From Rutidosis leptorrhynchoides (lineage: Eukaryota > Streptophyta > Magnoliopsida > Asterales > Asteraceae), in assembly GCF_046630445.1 (NCBI RefSeq), contig NC_092333.1:5266501-5330500 (forward strand): a stretch of 64,000 bases of DNA, given 5' to 3'. This document shows positions 40,010 to 53,600 of the stretch, piece by piece. Every line of letters starts with the position of its first letter. Position 1 is the stretch's first letter. A program made the translations under genes and the position numbers. Under the pieces are notes generated by a model. It was not told the origin of the DNA. It ran no database searches and saw only the letters and a list, made by a program, of their open reading frames with translations.

Positions 40010-40178
40010 CTAAATTTCGGGACAAAATTTCTATTAACAGGGGGATACTGTGACAACCCGGAAAATTTTCGATAAAATTTAAACAAAAACTTCTCATGAA
40101 TTCATTTAACTTCGAACAAACTCCGACGATTCACGAACAATTATTCGTAAATAATAATACATTAGTATTAATTTATTA

Positions 40179-40227
<49 letters not shown>

Positions 40228-40445
40228 ATTAACAATATTATCATTAATTATTATTATTTGTAATTATCATTATCAGTATTGTCATTATTATTAATATTAT
40301 TATTATCAAAATTATTATTATTATTATCATTTATCATTTATTATTATTATGATTAATATGATTATCAATATCATTAACATAATTTATATTATTATTATTA
40401 TCACTAGTATTATTGTTATCATCAATATTATAATTAGTAATAAAA

Positions 40446-40967
40446 CTAGTTGTGGAGCCCTCGCTTCACGCCGAGGACTCCGTTTTGAATGCGAGTTAAA
40501 AAAAAGTCTTAATTTTGTTAGAAAGAATTTTTTTCGACATCTAAAATTGAAGGGTTGTTCCTTTTGTGAAAGTAGCTTCATTTAGCGTTAAAGTTAGTTG
40601 ATCTATTTTGTAAAAAAGAATGTTTTTCGACATCTTTTGGTAGTATTGAAGGGTTGTTCCTTTTAAGAAAGTTGTTTCTTTTATCGTTGGAGACAAAAAA
40701 AAAGGAACACAGTAGTGGCCGATGTGGGTCCTACTATTTGAGCGCAGTGTACAAGTCAGTAAAGCGTGGTGGGTGTTATTATTCAGTATTTTTAGTGTTA
40801 GTGATGGGATAAATAATAATTTAGAATATAGGTATAAAGTGGGGGGGGTCGATTTGTATTTTAATGAAAGTTAGGGGGTTAGGTTTGTGAAAAGTGAAAA
40901 ACTAAATACGGAGTAGTATTATTCATAACAAATAAGACAAATTTTGTCTATTAGTTATATTGGTAAA
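40446..40967 (-). mobile_element. Non-autonomous Helitron-like insertion (522 bp)
   Basis: On the minus strand it ends in CTAG followed by T. Four bases before the CTAG sits a 10-bp hairpin (arms 40454-40463 and 40472-40481, GGAGTCCTCG/CGAGGGCTCC). The other end begins TTTACCAATATAAC after an A; one change from TC would give the usual Helitron start. No target duplication is present, and insertion between A and T is as Helitrons do. The B 5' LTR has the uninterrupted sequence at 32431/32432, giving a clean empty site. It has no coding region. Confidence 0.75.
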
Positions 40968-42184
40968 TTATGATTACTAATATTATCATTAATATTATTT
41001 ATTCATTATCATAAGTATTACTATAAAAAAATATCATTTATTATTAATGATATTATTAATATTATTAACATAATTATTAATAAATATCAGTATTCTTGTT
41101 ATTTATATTATTATTATATTAAAAGCATTATTATTAATATTATTATTATTATTAATATAAATATTACTAATATTATTAATATGATTATTATTATTAATAT
41201 AATTATTAATTATTAATGTTAATTAAAAATAAAAAGTACAGATAGAAAAATAAGGAATATCACAACCTGTATATTTTTATTCTATCGTGATTTTTGCTTT
41301 CATTTTTATCTGGATCGTGATTCACAGACCATCAGTAAATTACAGAACAAACGCAGTTGGAGATCCACATCAATATTTTTATATATATTTTTTTGTCTGT
41401 AATATCAAATCGAGACCCACAAATCTTCTATATAATAATGGAATTGCTCATTGATATGGAAAACCACTCGACATTACACTATCAATATCAATTATCATTT
41501 ATAACCAGTTCAAGATAGCGAATTAAATAGAGATATTAAAGAAACAGACCTCGTTTCCCATGTTCTTGAACTCAAACATTCAAAAGCTCGATTTCAAATA
41601 AAGTTTCAAAATCTATAAATGCAGACATGTTAGGATTCATCTAGACAAACTTTCTGTAAGTTTTCAAGTCCCAATTTCTCCTATTAATTTCGAATTTCAA
41701 AGTCAAACTTTAAAAACAAAAAGTCAACTGTAACGTTCTTCATGAAATTCGAGTTCGTTTAATTGTTTTTGGATCAATTGATGATTCATAAAGATTCTAG
41801 GAAGGATTTACAACCTAATTCGTGTAGAAATTTGGATCTAAAACAGCATAGAATTCGAAATTGATGTTTGAGTTTCATACTTGGTTCATCACTACCGCTG
41901 CTGCTGTTGATATATATATTTTTTTCTTTTCTGTTCTATTGATCCCAAGTCGCCTACATCCTGTTATGGTTTTGGATTTGTCGTTGGACAAACTAAAAAT
42001 CATGAAGAAGATGATGAAAAATAGAAAACTGGTTAAATAAAATATATACGGGGTAAAAATCAGATAAGCAAGGCAGAGGGAATGGTTAAGGGGTGTTGCG
42101 GGTTAGCGAGAGGTCGCGGGTTCGAGCCCAGTTCGGTGCATTTTTTTTAGAAAAGCTTTGGGAAAGTAGATTTCATTTTCAAAA

Positions 42185-42233
<49 letters not shown>

Positions 42234-43533
42234 GTATCATAATAATTATTATTACTATCATAGTTATGGGTAATATAATTATTATTATTACTATTATTAT
42301 TATTATTATTATAAGTATAAGTATTATTAATGTTGTTATTATTATTAATTTTATCATTATTATCATTATTATTAATAACAAAAGTATTATTGTTAATATT
42401 AGCATCATTATTAGTATTATTATTATTATTAAACTTATTATCATTAATATCATTCATAGTAAATTGGTTATTTTATAGTTACTATTATTATTAGTATCAT
42501 TATTTTTAAAATCTATCATTTTATTAAAAATGAGTATTTTTATTTAAAGTAACATTTTAATAAAATTATCTTTTTATTATCAATAAACACTATCACTATT
42601 ATTATTAGAATAATCATTATCACTATTATTTTAGTAACCTTATTATCACTACAATTATTATTAAAGTTATTAACATTAATACTAATATCATTATTTTTAT
42701 GATTATTATTACTAATACTAAAAATTTTTAATTTACCTTTTTAAATTAACATTAAATACTTATTTCAAATATTGAAAACAAATAGATATTAAGTTTTAAT
42801 ACATGATATGATACGTCTAAACACCAAAATATGATATTTATAATAAATGACATATCATATACTTTAAATATGATATATATTAATTTAAAATATATAAATG
42901 AATATAGCTAATTAAGTAATTAATTATTAATATGAGAAGTATATTAATAATATTAATATATATAAACTGGTTAATTGTCATTATATATTTTAATATATAT
43001 ATAACTGATATATAGGTTCGTGAATCCGAGGTCAACTCTGCACTTGTTCAGTGCCATCATATACGTAACTACTATGAAATACAGTATCGTGAGTTTTCAT
43101 AGCTCCCTTTTTATATATATATATTTTTGGGCTGAGAATACATGCGCAACTTTTATAACTGTTTTACGTTTACACACAAGTACTCAATTATTATTTATGC
43201 TGAATACGTGCTTTGTCATGCTAAATCCCTGCCGTAATATCGTTAATTGCTTTGTATAACGCAAACTTAATTATTGTGAATAGCGCTATTGAGAGTAACA
43301 TCTCTGTCCATTTGACCGTTGGTCGTGGATACATAATAATGATTCAAACTGACACTGACTGTTCAAGGTGTCTCGGGGTAAAATTCTGTTTAATCGCGAT
43401 ATTACAAACTACAGCAACTCTTTCTAGATTGATATGATAGGTATCAATCAACTTTAAACTAAATCTTGTGGTCTATATCTATTATTGAAATCATTATTTA
43501 TGACAAACCTATGAACTCACTCAACCTCGTGTT

Positions 43534-46500
43534 TGAAATGTCCCGTTCTTATTGATTAAAAACGTTCCATATTAATTGATTTCGTTGCGAGGATTTGACC
43601 TCTATATGAGACGTTTTTCAAAGACTGCATTCATTTTTAAAACAAACCATAACCTTTATTTCATAAATAAAGGTTTAAAAAGCTTTACGTAGATTATCAA
43701 ATAATGATAATCTAAAATATCATGTTTACACACGACCATTACATAATGGTTTACAATACAAATATGTTACATCGAAATCAGTTTCTTGAATGCAGTTTTC
43801 ACACAATATCATACAAACATGGACTCCAAATCTTGTCCTTATTTTAGTATGCAACAGCGGAAGCTCTTAGTATTCACCTGAGAATAAACATGCTTTAAAC
43901 GTCAACAAAAATGTTGGTGAGTTATAGGTTTAACCTATATATATATCAAATCGTAACAATAGACCACAAGATTTCATATTTCAATACACATCCCATACAT
44001 AGAGATAAAAATCATTCATATGGTGAACACCTGGTAACCGACATTAACAAGATGCATATATAAGAATATCCCCATCATTTCGGGATACCCTTCGGATATG
44101 ATATAAATTTCGAAGTACTAAAGCATCCGGTACTTTGGATGGGGTTTGTTAGGCCCAATAGATCTATCTTTAGGATTCGCGTCAATTAGGGTGTCTGTTC
44201 CCTAATTCTTAGATTACCAGACTTAATAAAAAGGGGCATATTCGATTTCGATAATTCAACCATAGAATGTAGTTTCACGTACTTGTGTCTATTTTGTAAA
44301 TCATTTATAAAACCTGCATGTATTCTCATCCCAAAAATATTAGATTTTAAAAGTGGGACTATAACTCACTTTCACAGATTTTTACTTCGTCGGGAAGTAA
44401 GACTTGGCCACTGGTTGATTCACGAACCTATAACAATATATACATATATATCAAAGTATGTTCAAAATATATTTACAACACTTTTAATATATTTTGATGT
44501 TTTAAGTTTATTAAGTCAGCTGTCCTCGTTAGTAACCTACAACTAGTTGTCCACAGTTAGATGTACAGAAATAAATCGATAAATATTATCTTGAATCAAT
44601 CCACGACCCAGTGTATACATATCTCAGTATTGATCACAACTTAAACTATATATATTTTGGAATCAACCTCAACCCTGTATAGCTAACTCCAACATTCACA
44701 TATAGAGTGTCTATGGTTATTCCGAAATATATATAGATGTGTCGACATGATAGGTCGAAACATTGTATACGTGTCTATGGTATCTCAAGATTACATAATA
44801 TACAATACAAGTTGATTAAGTTATGGTTGGAATAGATTTGTTACCAATTTTCACGTAGCTAAAATGAGAAAAATTATCCAATCTTGTTTTACCCATAACT
44901 TCTTCACTTTAAATCCGTTTTGAGTGAATCAAATTGCTATGGTTTCATATTGAACTCTATTTTATGAATCTAAATAGAAAAAGTATAGGTTTATAGTCGG
45001 AAAAATAAGTTACAAGTCGTTTTTGTAAAGGTAGTCATTTCAGTCGAAAGAACGACGTCTAGATGACCATTTTAGAAAACATATTTCCACTTTGAGTTTA
45101 ACCATAATTTTTGGATATAGTTTCATGTTCATAATAAAAATCATTTTCCCAGAATAACAACTTTTAAATCAAAGTTTATCATAGTTTTTAATTAACTAAC
45201 CCAAAACAGCCCGCGGTGTTACTACGACGGCGTAAATCCGGTTTTACGGTGTTTTTAATGTTTTCAGGTTTTAAATCATTAAGTTAGCATATCATATAGA
45301 TATATAACATGTGTTTAGTTGATTTTAAAAGTCAAGTTAGAAGGATTAACTTTTATTTGCGAACAAGTTTAGAATTAACTAAATTATGTTCTAGTGATTA
45401 CAAGTTTAAACCTTCGAATAAGATAGCTTTATATGTATGAATCAAATGAGGTTATGAACATCATTACTACTTCAAGTTCCTTGGATAAACCTACTGAAAA
45501 TGAGAAAAATAGATCTAGCTTCAAAGGATCCTTGGATGGCTTGAAAGTTCTTGAAGCAGAATCATGACACGAAAACAATTTCAAGTAAGATTTCCACTCG
45601 AAATAAGATTGTTATAGTTATAGAAATTGAATTAAAGTTTGAATATGATTATTACCTTGTATTAAAAAGATAACCTACTGTAAGTAACAAAGGTTTCTTG
45701 ATCTTGGATGATTACTTGGAATGGATTTAGAAAACTTGGAAGTAAACTTGCAATCTTGGAAGTATTCTTGATTTTATGAAACTAGAACTTTTGGAATTTA
45801 TGAAGAACACTTAGAACTTGAAGATAGAACTTGAGAGAGATCAATTAGATGAAGAAAATTAAAGAATGAAAGTGTTTGTAGGTGTTTTTGGTCGTTGGTG
45901 TATGGATTAGATATAAAGGATATGTAATTTTGTTTTCATGTAAATAAGTCATGAATGATTACTCATATTTTTGTAATTTTATGAGATATTTCATGCTAGT
46001 TGCCAAATGATGGCTCCCACATGTGTTAGGTGACTCACATGGGCTTCTAAGAGCTGATTATTGGAGTGTATATACCAATAGTACATACATCTAAAAGCTG
46101 TGTATTGTACGAGTACGAATACGGGTGCATACGAGTAGAATTGTTGATGAAACTGAACGAGGATGTAATTGTAAGCATTTTTGTTAAGTAGAAGTCTTTT
46201 GATAAGTGTCTTGAGGTCTTTCATAAGTGTATGAATACATATTAAAACACTACATGTATATACATTTTAACTGAGTCGTTAAGTCATCGTTAGTCGTTAC
46301 ATGTAAATGTTGTTTTGAAACCTTTAGGTTAACGATCTTGTTGAATGTTGTTAACCCATTGTTTATTATAACAAATGAGATGTTAAATTGTTATATTATC
46401 ATGATATTATGATATATAATATATCTTAGTATGATATATATACAGTTAAATGTCGTTACAACGATAATCGTTACATATATGTCTCGTTTCGAAATCATTA

Positions 46501-46974
46501 AGTTAGTAGTCTTATTTTTACATACGTATTTCATTGTTAATACACTTAATAATATATTTACTTATCATTTAACATAATTAACCAAGTGTATAAATATCTT
46601 AATATGATTCATATATACCTAGTAAGACGTTGTTATAACGATAATCGTTATATATATCGTTTTCAAGTTTCTTAAATTAATAGTCTCATTTTTATGTATA
46701 TAACTCATTGTTAAAATACCTAATGAGATACATACTTATAATAAAATCATGTTAACTATATATATAACCATATATATGTCATCGTATAGTTTTTACAAGT
46801 TTTAACGTTCGTGAATCACCGGTCAACTTGGGTGGTCAATTGTCTATATGAAACCTATTTCAATTAATCAAGTCTTAACAAGTTTGATTGCTTAACATGT
46901 TGGAAACACTTAATCATGTAAATAACAATTTCATTTAATATATATATAAACATGGAAAAGTTCGGGTTACTACA
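43534..46974 (-). mobile_element. Solo LTR C of a Tekay-like element (3.44 kb)
   Basis: In its own orientation it runs TGTAGTAACCCGAAC...GGGACATTTCA. It is flanked by a perfect 5-bp duplication GTGTT (43529-43533 and 46975-46979), and the surrounding B LTR joins up exactly as in the 5' LTR. It is very similar to the LTR of element E (54712-58142). A solo LTR is left when the two LTRs of an element recombine. The inverted arms are at 44417-44428 and 46806-46817. Confidence 0.92.
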
Positions 46975-47312
46975 GTGTTGACTTTTTAAAGCATGTTTAT
47001 TCTCAGGTCCTACATAATGCTTCCGCTGTGTATTTGCTAATTGAAATCAACATTTCAACGAGTCATTCATGGATAATTGAAAGACTTGCATTTGCTAATT
47101 TGATGATGATTGCTTGATATGCTTGGAGTCTTCATTACATATCAATTAAAGACATTTAATGCGTTGTTCATTAAATACAATGTCATCTATTTATCTTCCG
47201 CTGCAAAACTCAATAAAAATGTCTCATATAGAGTCATTCTCGTTTATACAACTTTGATTTGATATAATTAGTCACAAATACCACAGGCCCTATTTGGGGG
47301 AATGACAAAAGG

Positions 47313-49045
47313 AGAAGGGTAAAAGGGTAATTTTACCCATTGTAAGCCTCTAGGGTGTCTAAACACCCCTCTTTTCTCCATTTGTGCAGAATTTTTCTAG
47401 TATGAGTGTATGTGTAAGGTGGGTGGTGATTTTGAAGTCTTAAACTCAAATCCTTGAAAGATTTCACATGCAATTAAGTCTTTGGGTGTAATCAAGCATG
47501 TAGATACTTGCTAGCATCACTATAACTTGTGTTTCTTCACCATCTTCATCTTCTTTGTGAAATTGGGGTTTTGAAACCCTAGCTCGAGGTATGATAATTT
47601 ATACCTTAAATTTGTATATTTTGTTGTTAGATGATGTTATTGTAGATGGAGTCAAGGTATTTGGTCCCATTCTAATCCTAATTCAAATTTAGGGTTAGGG
47701 TTCATAAAAGTGGGTTTTATAAGAAGATGAACTTGTTAAATTGGAAGTTTGTAAATTGTGTTATGATTACTTTAGGTTAAAATTTGGATTTTTAACTTGC
47801 TAATTATAAAAGTTGTTTGATTAAATTATGAAATTTTGTTAGTAAGGGAAATAGAAAGACTTATGTTCATAAGTCTTGAAATTTGTCAAATTTGACTAGT
47901 GTGTCAAAATGGGTTTGGTGGGCTTATGGATGAACCCTAGTATGAAGGGTCTTGTTAGACCTAAGTTGAATATGAAGTGATGTTTACATGTATGCATAAT
48001 TGATTAGGTGACTTGCTTGGAAGTTGATAATTATTGCTTGGATATTTGCTTACTTGTTGCTAAATTTCTCAACCAAGGTGAGTACAATAACTATGTATAT
48101 GTATGTGTATGCGTTTAGGTTGTTCGGGACACCATATATTATGTTGATTGTGGAGGAGTCCTCGGGACAATGGTTACCTACTTATCGTGTTGAGCGTTAA
48201 GTTTCAGGTCATGCATCCGGGATGTAAGTAGGGCCTATAGATGTGTTCGGTACGGTACACACTAGAGTGTCCAAATGGCACCGATTGTGCTTTGTTGATG
48301 TTACAGCATCCGTGATGCTATGGAGGTTTGATTCATGACGATATGGACAAACCTCGGGATGACACGAATTTTCCTTGGTTGTCATGAAAATTTGATAAAG
48401 ATTGATGGTATGCATACATGTACATATTAGTTGTTCTCACTAAGCTTTTCGCTTACTTTGTTGTGGTTTAACATTTTGTAGGATTCGAGCAAGAAAAAAG
48501 TAAGAATGTGGAAGTAATAGAATAGAATATTGTTGCTTGCGCTTTTGTGGAAATGTGACTTATTATGTGTAGTTGTTTATGGATGGATAGATGAACCTGA
48601 TAGTCACGCTCTAGTACTTGTTGAAATTGTCTTTTGAATATTATGGGCTGTAACCACCACTTTAAATATTACCATGGGTCACAAGTACCGAAAGTTCATG
48701 AAAAACCCGTAATGTTTGTAATGTTATGTATGAATATGTGTTTTGGTAATTGATAACAGGTTTGAAAGTGTTTAAACATTATGGGTTGAGTCAAAACGAT
48801 CAAAAAGAAGTGAAACTGGTTTTTCAGTATAAGGTGCGCCACACCAGGGTCAGGTGCGCCGCACCAGTACATGGGTTTGTAACTATTTTTGAAAATGCAC
48901 ATTTCAGTGTAAAGGTGCACCGCTCCTGTCTTCAAAAGCGTTGCACCAGAGTGGAGGTGTGCCGCACCACTATCCCGGTGCGCATCACTTGTCCATATAT
49001 AATTTTTTTTTTGTCTTTTTCTGAAAATGGGTCGAGGACGTTTCA
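47313..49045 (+). mobile_element. 5' LTR of element A, right part
   Basis: It continues the LTR begun at 31956. It contains a GC-rich patch of palindromic units such as GGTGCGCCGCACC (48832-48998) and ends CGAGGACGTTTCA, two bases before the primer site. The whole stretch has no credible coding frame. Confidence 0.7.
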
Positions 49046-49047
49046 AG

Positions 49048-49059
49048 TGGAATCAGAGC
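49048..49059 (+). other. Primer-binding site of element A
   Basis: TGGAATCAGAGC, one base different from the usual TGGTATCAGAGC initiator-Met site. Confidence 0.8.
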
Positions 49060-49486
49060 GTGGTTTAAGGGATCTAGGAAATTTATTGTAGAATAGGATT
49101 CCTAGACTTAAACAATAGGAGAATTTTGTAGCGTGACTTTGTATGGGACCGATTATGTGATAAAGTATGAATTGATGTGTACTTAGCAATTGTATCAATA
49201 TGCATGCTTAATATGCTTGTGTGATTAAATGTGCTTGGGTATGCATGATTTTGTGTTAGTGATTGTTTATATGTCTTGCTAACCTATGTGAGGTATTTGG
49301 TATATTGAGGGTGACAAGGAACATGTTTGTAATAGTTCTTGATCACCACTATTACAACCACACATCTTGTCATTTAAGCACAGTGTGTTCAAGTATTGAG
49401 TGGGTGAAACATGACATGAGTAGGAAGATTATGTATGTGGTTAAGTATATGAGTTAGTATAATGAAAATTTGTTAAATGTTTCAGT

Positions 49487-50671
49487 ATGGCGAATGAAGA
49501 TAATGTTCATAGTTCTATTCAAAATGAGGATCAAGTTAACCATCCTAATGAGGATGAGATCCGTGCAAGTAATGATTTAAAGTCTCTCTTGGAACAAGCT
49601 TTACAAAATTCCACTCCATTCATTGTCCAACAAATTAGAAAGACGATGGAAGAGGCAGTTAATACAACCATAGCCTCGATGATTAAGGAAGCGGTGAAGG
49701 AAAAACTTGATCGATGGTTGCCACAAGTTCAAGAAGAAAAGGGAAATCAGAGGAATATCGAGGGTGTTCGGGCTAATCGTGAAATAGCCCCACTAAAACC
49801 CTATGGTTTGAAAGACTTCAATTTAGGAAATCTGCCTACGTATGAGGGAAGTCTTGATCCGATTGTAAGTAGTCATTAGGTTTCCGATATAGAAGCGTGT
49901 TTTAGAACAACCCGATGTCCCGACGATTTGAAAACTACCTTTGGGACAAGTATGTTTAGAGGGGTAGCTCAATGATGGTGGAATGATCTTTTGGTGGTTA
50001 AGGGAAGTGATTATCCTGATAAGATAACTTGGGAAGAATTCAAAGTTGATTTCTTTAAGAAATTTAGGTCAGAGCCGGAGGTAGAGTGGTTGAAATCTGA
50101 GTTACAATATACTCGACAAGGATCTATGGACTTGGTAACCTTTCGAGCCCATTTCATATATCGTCTTCAGTTTAATCCCGAGTTTGTAAGTAATGAGCTA
50201 AGCGAGTGTCGATTGTTTCATAGGTTGTAAAGAGGGGAGATCCGGGAGAGGATCATTATATCACAATTCCATTCCTTCACCGCTTTGTTTGATGCGGTAA
50301 GGGATATTAAAGATGAACTAAAGAAGAAGGGAGCAACTACCCCGAGAAAGAAGGGTTTTGCTCCAAAAAGAAAATTTTAGCAAAGTAATTCCCCCTAAAA
50401 GAAGGGTAAAGGTGTGAGTGATGGGAAGAAGGGAGGAAATTTGAAATCGGTTCTGATATTTTTTTCATGTGGTAAGCTTGGTCACTATGCAAGAGATTGC
50501 AAGGCTCCTGTTTCAAAGCCTCTCATATGCCACAATTGTCTTAATGAAGGCCACAAAAAGGCCGAGTGTCCTCAAATGTATGAATATGAAAGAAATGAAG
50601 AAAAAAGAAAGGAAGTTGTAAGAAGGCTGGAAAATCGGCGGATAACCCAAAGGGAAGGTCCTTTCAAATGA
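49487..50671 (+). pseudogene. gag of gypsy element A, broken
   Basis: It starts MANEDNVHSSIQNEDQVNHP. The capsid-type region includes FNLGNLPTYEGSLDP, WWNDLLVVKGSDYPDKITWE and FFKKFRSEPEVEWLKSELQY. There are two zinc knuckles: FFSCGKLGHYARDC, with the first cysteine replaced (SCGK preceded by FF), and an intact CHNCLNEGHKKAEC. In-frame stops lie near 49877, 49972, 50228 and 50378. The final stop overlaps the next ATG (ATGA at 50668-50671), the start of the protease frame. Gag would form the particle shell and bind element RNA. Confidence 0.85.
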
Positions 50672-53600
50672 CTATTGATGAGGCTCGTAAATCATCGGAA
50701 GTTGTGACTGGTACCTTTCTTGTTAATTCCATACCCGCTAAAGTATTATTTGATTCCGTAGCAGACCGTTCATTTGTTGCTATTAGGTTTTCTCCTTGTT
50801 TGAATAAATTGTTGTTAAAACTAGAGCCTCCACTAGAAGTAGAAATAGCGGATGATAAAACCAAATTGGTCGTAGGTGTATATAAAAATTGTAATATTAA
50901 TATAAATTCCAAACTGTTCAATGTTGACCTAATCCCCATGACTATGAGTGAGTTTGATGTGATTATAGGAATGGATTAGCTCAGTCGGCACGGAGCAATT
51001 CGGGTAAAAACCCCAAGTGGGGAAGAAATAACTATCCAAGGAGAAGGACAAAGACGACCCGTTTCTATATGCACTTATGCTCGTGCACGTTGTCTTGTGT
51101 CTAGTGGTTGTGCAGCCTTTTTGGCTCACATTATTGACGCTAGAAAAGAATCAAAATCCATGAAGGACATCCCTATTGTTAATGAATTTGAAGATGTGTT
51201 TCCGGATGATCTTCCAGGTATTCCTCCTGAGAGACAAGTAGAGTTTCGCATCGAATTGGTTCTGGGCGCTACGCCCATTGTTAAGACTCCTTATCGCTTA
51301 GCACCAACTGAGATGCAAGAATTGATGAGTAAAATACAAGAACTATTGGATAAAGGCTTTATTCGTCCAAGTAGTTCACCATGGGGAGTACCGGTTTTAT
51401 TCGTCAAGAAGAAGGATGGTAGTATGAGAATGTGTATTGATTATAGGGATTTGAATAAAGTAACCATAAAGAATCGTTATCCTTTGCCAAGGATTGACGA
51501 TCTATTCGATCAAATCCAAGGTGCTAAGTACTTCTCAAAAATTGAATTAAGGTCGGGGTATCACCAATTAAGAATCCATGCAGATGACGTTCCAAAGACG
51601 CCATTTAGAACCCGATACGGGCATTATGAATTTGTAGTGATGCCTTTTGGTCTTACAAATCCACCCGCGGCATTCATGGACTTTATGAATCGGATATGCC
51701 GTCATATGTTAGATAAGTTGGTAATTGTGTTTATTGATGATATACTCATATATTCTAAGAATGAGAAAGATCATGAGCATCACTTAAGAGAAGTTTTGTA
51801 ACATCCCGCATTTTTTCGTTAAATTTATTTTAACGCCGTCTTTTTTTTAGATAATATCTTTCGTTATCTAAATTCGTATCTTTCGTTAACTAATGTTCAT
51901 AATATTTCCGTTATTTAATCTTAACATCTCTCGTTTACTCTCGCGTATCTAAAATAATTCGTTTGGTTAATTCACGCACCCGCTTTTAAACTTGAGGGAC
52001 CAAAGTTGGCTAGTGGGAAAACTAGTTGACTAGGTCAACTAGTCAACCCACCACCTCATCCACTCATTCATTTCTTATCCTACTTCCCTCCTTTTCCTCT
52101 CTAGTCACCAAGAACACCAATTAACATCTTCAAAGATTCATCATTCATTTCCAATCTAGCAATCAAACATCAAAACAAATTGTACTTTTGTTATCCTTGC
52201 ATCATCCTCTTCATTTTGGTACCAATTTCACTACTTGGGGTAAGGTTTCTAAAAACTCTAGATTTCTCTAATTCAATTTATGAACTTGAAATGGTGTTAG
52301 TTAGTGTCTATGGCTCAAGTCTAACATGAATATGTGATTTGTTTGCTCGATTTGTTGTTTTGGAGTAACTAGCATGAACACTTGAAATGGGTTAGTTTAA
52401 TCCTTGATTTTGGTTGAATAAATTTTGTTTAAATATTAAAGTTCATGTATTAAATGTGTTACTAGCATCCTTAGCTTCGTTTTGGTATGTAGGTTGATTT
52501 AGAAAAGCTTCATTTACCAAATGGTTGAATTCATGATTCTTGGTTAGGGTTTGATGAACTTTAAAATGAATTTTTGATGCATTGAATGCTATGAAATATT
52601 TTTAGTAAGTGTTTAGTTGTATTGTATGTTTAATTACCTTGGAAACGGCATATCGTATGTGTAAATTAGATTCCCGAATCACCATTTGCATTTTTGAGCT
52701 TGAAACATTAAATAATGATCATTCGGCGAGATTTTGGTTATTGTAAATGATGTTTTTGTTTAATTAAAAGTATTTAGTTGTATTCCTTGTTAAATTATCT
52801 TTCCAACGATATAAGATACATGTTTTGAATGTTTACGGTTCATTAGTTACGTTTGTTTGAAGTTTGGTTCGAGACTTGTCAAATTTTCAGCATTTCCACT
52901 GGAGTCAGGTAGTGATGCGGTGCATCACTATTGGATGCGGCGCATCAGTGGACTGATGCGACGCATCACTAAGGGATGCGGCGCATCAGAAGTGGGCTAT
53001 CCAAAATTGCCATTTTTCGTTTAATTCCAACTATGCTACGCACCTCCGATTAACATGTAACTTGTTCTAACATACTCATATATGAATATGAAACTTAGTA
53101 AAATTGTTCGTGCCCCGACCCGAACAAGTTGACTTTTTCGTTGACTTTGACCAAAGTTTGACTTTTAGTCAAACTTAACCAAATACTTATGCAATCTTTC
53201 TAATCTTCTTTTATACTTGATTCTTGCATGAAACTTGACAACGTGATTCACATGCTATATTAATCGAGTCGTAACGAGCCATAGGACTAATTGAACACAT
53301 TTCGCCCAACCTTGTGTCGTAACCGGTAATTGATACAACTTACTTGTTTAGGTCAAGACTAAACAACTTTCATGCACATGTTTACTTTGTGAAGTACCTT
53401 TATACTCGTGCACCCGAGGTGAGATCATAGTCCCATCTTTTCAACAACTTTTATACTTTTAAAACATGGGATGAGAAACATATACGGTTTATACTTTTAT
53501 ACTTTGAACACAAATACAAATTCAAAGATACATACGAGTTAGAACAAAAATCCTCAAGTCCAATTATCATTAGTTACACTTGTAGGGTGTAAGCGAGAAC

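Larger units (their letters stand above)
40049..47307 (+). mobile_element. 3' LTR of element B, split by two insertions
   Basis: After removing solo LTR C (3441 bp plus one 5-bp target copy) and the Helitron-like insertion (522 bp), about 3.3 kb remains, close to the 5' LTR. Arms lie at 40128-40139 and 43015-43026. Differences from the 5' LTR are mainly microsatellite lengths and scattered substitutions. Confidence 0.82.

Noticed and set aside
45991..46224. A 77-codon ORF in solo LTR C with a near-copy in LTR E (57170-57391).
   Set aside because: The two LTRs are similar throughout, so a shared frame is expected. Most differences change the amino acid, and no family motif is present.
47303..49045. 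Element A's LTR beginning at TGACAAAAGG (47303).
   Set aside because: Comparison with the B 5' LTR shows TGACA belongs to the end of element B, and the true start of A's LTR fits better at 31956, before the B insertion.
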